Below are positions 7,609 through 8,465 of a DNA stretch of 8,465 nt, piece by piece. This stretch comes from Planctomycetales bacterium (GTDB lineage: Bacteria > Planctomycetota > Planctomycetia > Planctomycetales > Planctomycetaceae), in contig JAGVKR010000735.1 of the NCBI GenBank assembly GCA_020050375.1, forward strand, positions 1 through 8,465. The letters are read 5' to 3'. A program made the translations under genes and the position numbers. Every line of letters starts with the position of its first letter. Position 1 is the stretch's first letter. The notes below the pieces were generated by a model, which did no database searches, had not been told where the DNA came from, and worked only from the letters and a program-made list of their open reading frames with translations.

Positions 7609-7660
7609 GCCCCGTGTCCTGCCGCTAAGCTATCCCTCCACGATTCAAGGAACCCTGCTG

Positions 7661-8465
7661 ATGCACCCCCGACGAGGATTCACCCTCATTGAACTTTTGG
7701 TTGTCATCGCCATTATAGGCGTACTGGTCGCTTTGCTCCTTCCTGCCGTGCAGCAGGCCCGTGAAGCGGCCCGCCGGACGCAATGCAAAAACAACCTCAA
7801 GCAAATCGGCTTGGCGCTGCACAACTACCATGACTCGTTCGGGACATTTCCCTCGAGCAGCACGAGCCCTTCGGGCAAAGGGGTCTGGAATTATCCGGGA
7901 ACCGGTCCGACCGATCCCGACATCCACCTTCACAGTTTCGCCAGCTTGATCCTCCCTCAAATCGACCAGGGAAATCTCTACAACCAGATCAATTACAACG
8001 TATCGGCACTCGACCCGGTCAACTGGGTCTCGGCAAAGCAAGTTCTTTCTGTCTATCGTTGCCCGAGCTATTCAGGCCGCGATGTGACCGATCATAAGCA
8101 CTACGTGACGAAAGTCGGCAATCCGGCCTTTGCAATCCGCAACTACGTCTGCCTCGGAGCGACGACCGTCCTCGGGCTCTCGGCGGCGCAAGGGGGCGAC
8201 GGCACGATGTACCCGCGGTCGAAGGTCAAGATCGCCAACATCACTGACGGCACTTCGAACACTCTGCTCATCGCCGAGACCAGAGAACAGAAGTCGTCGG
8301 TGTGGATCGACGGGACGAGTGCTGCTGTCTGCGCCCGTTGGTTCGCTCTGAACCCCTTTTCGGTCCCGCCCTTCTCCGGCAACACGGCATCGATCAACCA
8401 CAATCCTTATTTCGACTACACGGCGGTCGACTCGACCGAAGCCGGCTCGATCAAATCCGAATACG
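7661..8465 (+). CDS. DUF1559 prepilin-like protein with type IV pilin N-terminal methylation motif (3' end beyond window)
   Basis: An exported, probably membrane-anchored, pseudopilin-like protein of the large planctomycete DUF1559 family, whose function is not established. Residues 1-6 (MHPRRG) form the short basic leader. FTLIELLVVIAIIGVLVALL supplies the methylated Phe, the conserved Glu at position +5 after the Gly-Phe cleavage site, and the hydrophobic helix. LPAVQQAREAARR then NNLKQIGLALHNYHD mark the DUF1559 boundary. KIANITDGTSNTLLIAE at about 191-207 is the family's conserved central block. The start has AAGGAA 8 nt upstream (7647-7652). The first 268 codons are visible with no stop; the C-terminal part is cut off by the window. 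No pilus assembly genes are nearby, which is usual for these scattered genes. It lies 240 bp after the kinase and is probably a separate transcription unit. Confidence 0.93.
   Translation, partial: MHPRRGFTLIELLVVIAIIGVLVALLLPAVQQAREAARRTQCKNNLKQIGLALHNYHDSFGTFPSSSTSPSGKGVWNYPGTGPTDPDIHLHSFASLILPQIDQGNLYNQINYNVSALDPVNWVSAKQVLSVYRCPSYSGRDVTDHKHYVTKVGNPAFAIRNYVCLGATTVLGLSAAQGGDGTMYPRSKVKIANITDGTSNTLLIAETREQKSSVWIDGTSAAVCARWFALNPFSVPPFSGNTASINHNPYFDYTAVDSTEAGSIKSEY

Overview
The window looks like a fragment of a planctomycete chromosome of moderately high GC. The strongest clue is the gene entering at the right edge. It has a type IV pilin-like N-terminus (RRGFTLIELLVV) that runs into QQAREAARR and NNLKQIGLALHNYHD, the hallmark of the DUF1559 prepilin-like proteins that planctomycetes carry in large numbers. 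Intergenic DNA rich in short palindromic repeats, and secreted alpha/beta hydrolases, fit the same assignment. No rRNA, tRNA, CRISPR array, transposase or phage gene was seen.

Left part, minus strand (1-2204): three genes read leftward. These are a secreted HGGGW-type alpha/beta hydrolase, a second secreted alpha/beta hydrolase, and the N-terminal part of a Spinster-like MFS transporter cut by the window edge. They diverge from the genes to their right across a 355-bp intergenic region that holds a long inverted repeat.

Central part, plus strand (2560-7420): five genes in probable operon order, namely an NADP-type SDR, an ACAD10/ACAD11-type acyl-CoA dehydrogenase, an NAD-type SDR, a histidine-phosphatase-like protein and an APH-fold kinase of the ACAD10/11 N-terminal type. 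In animals the kinase and dehydrogenase are fused in one protein. In the Pseudomonas putida levulinate operon the equivalents are LvaA (kinase) and LvaC (dehydrogenase), which phosphorylate a 4-hydroxyacyl-CoA and then remove the phosphate to give an enoyl-CoA that re-enters beta-oxidation as a 3-hydroxyacyl-CoA. The likely job here is catabolism of 4-hydroxy or 4-oxo acids by a split version of that machine, with two SDRs of opposite predicted cofactor preference and a phosphatase-fold protein added. No LvaB-like small protein or CoA ligase is in the window.

The operon is interrupted by two kinds of repeat: a pair of oppositely oriented REP-like hairpins (4583-4635), and a second copy of the long inverted repeat (6228-6312) found upstream of the operon. 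Right part (7421-8465): a repeat-bearing spacer, a possible promoter, and the DUF1559 gene running off the window.
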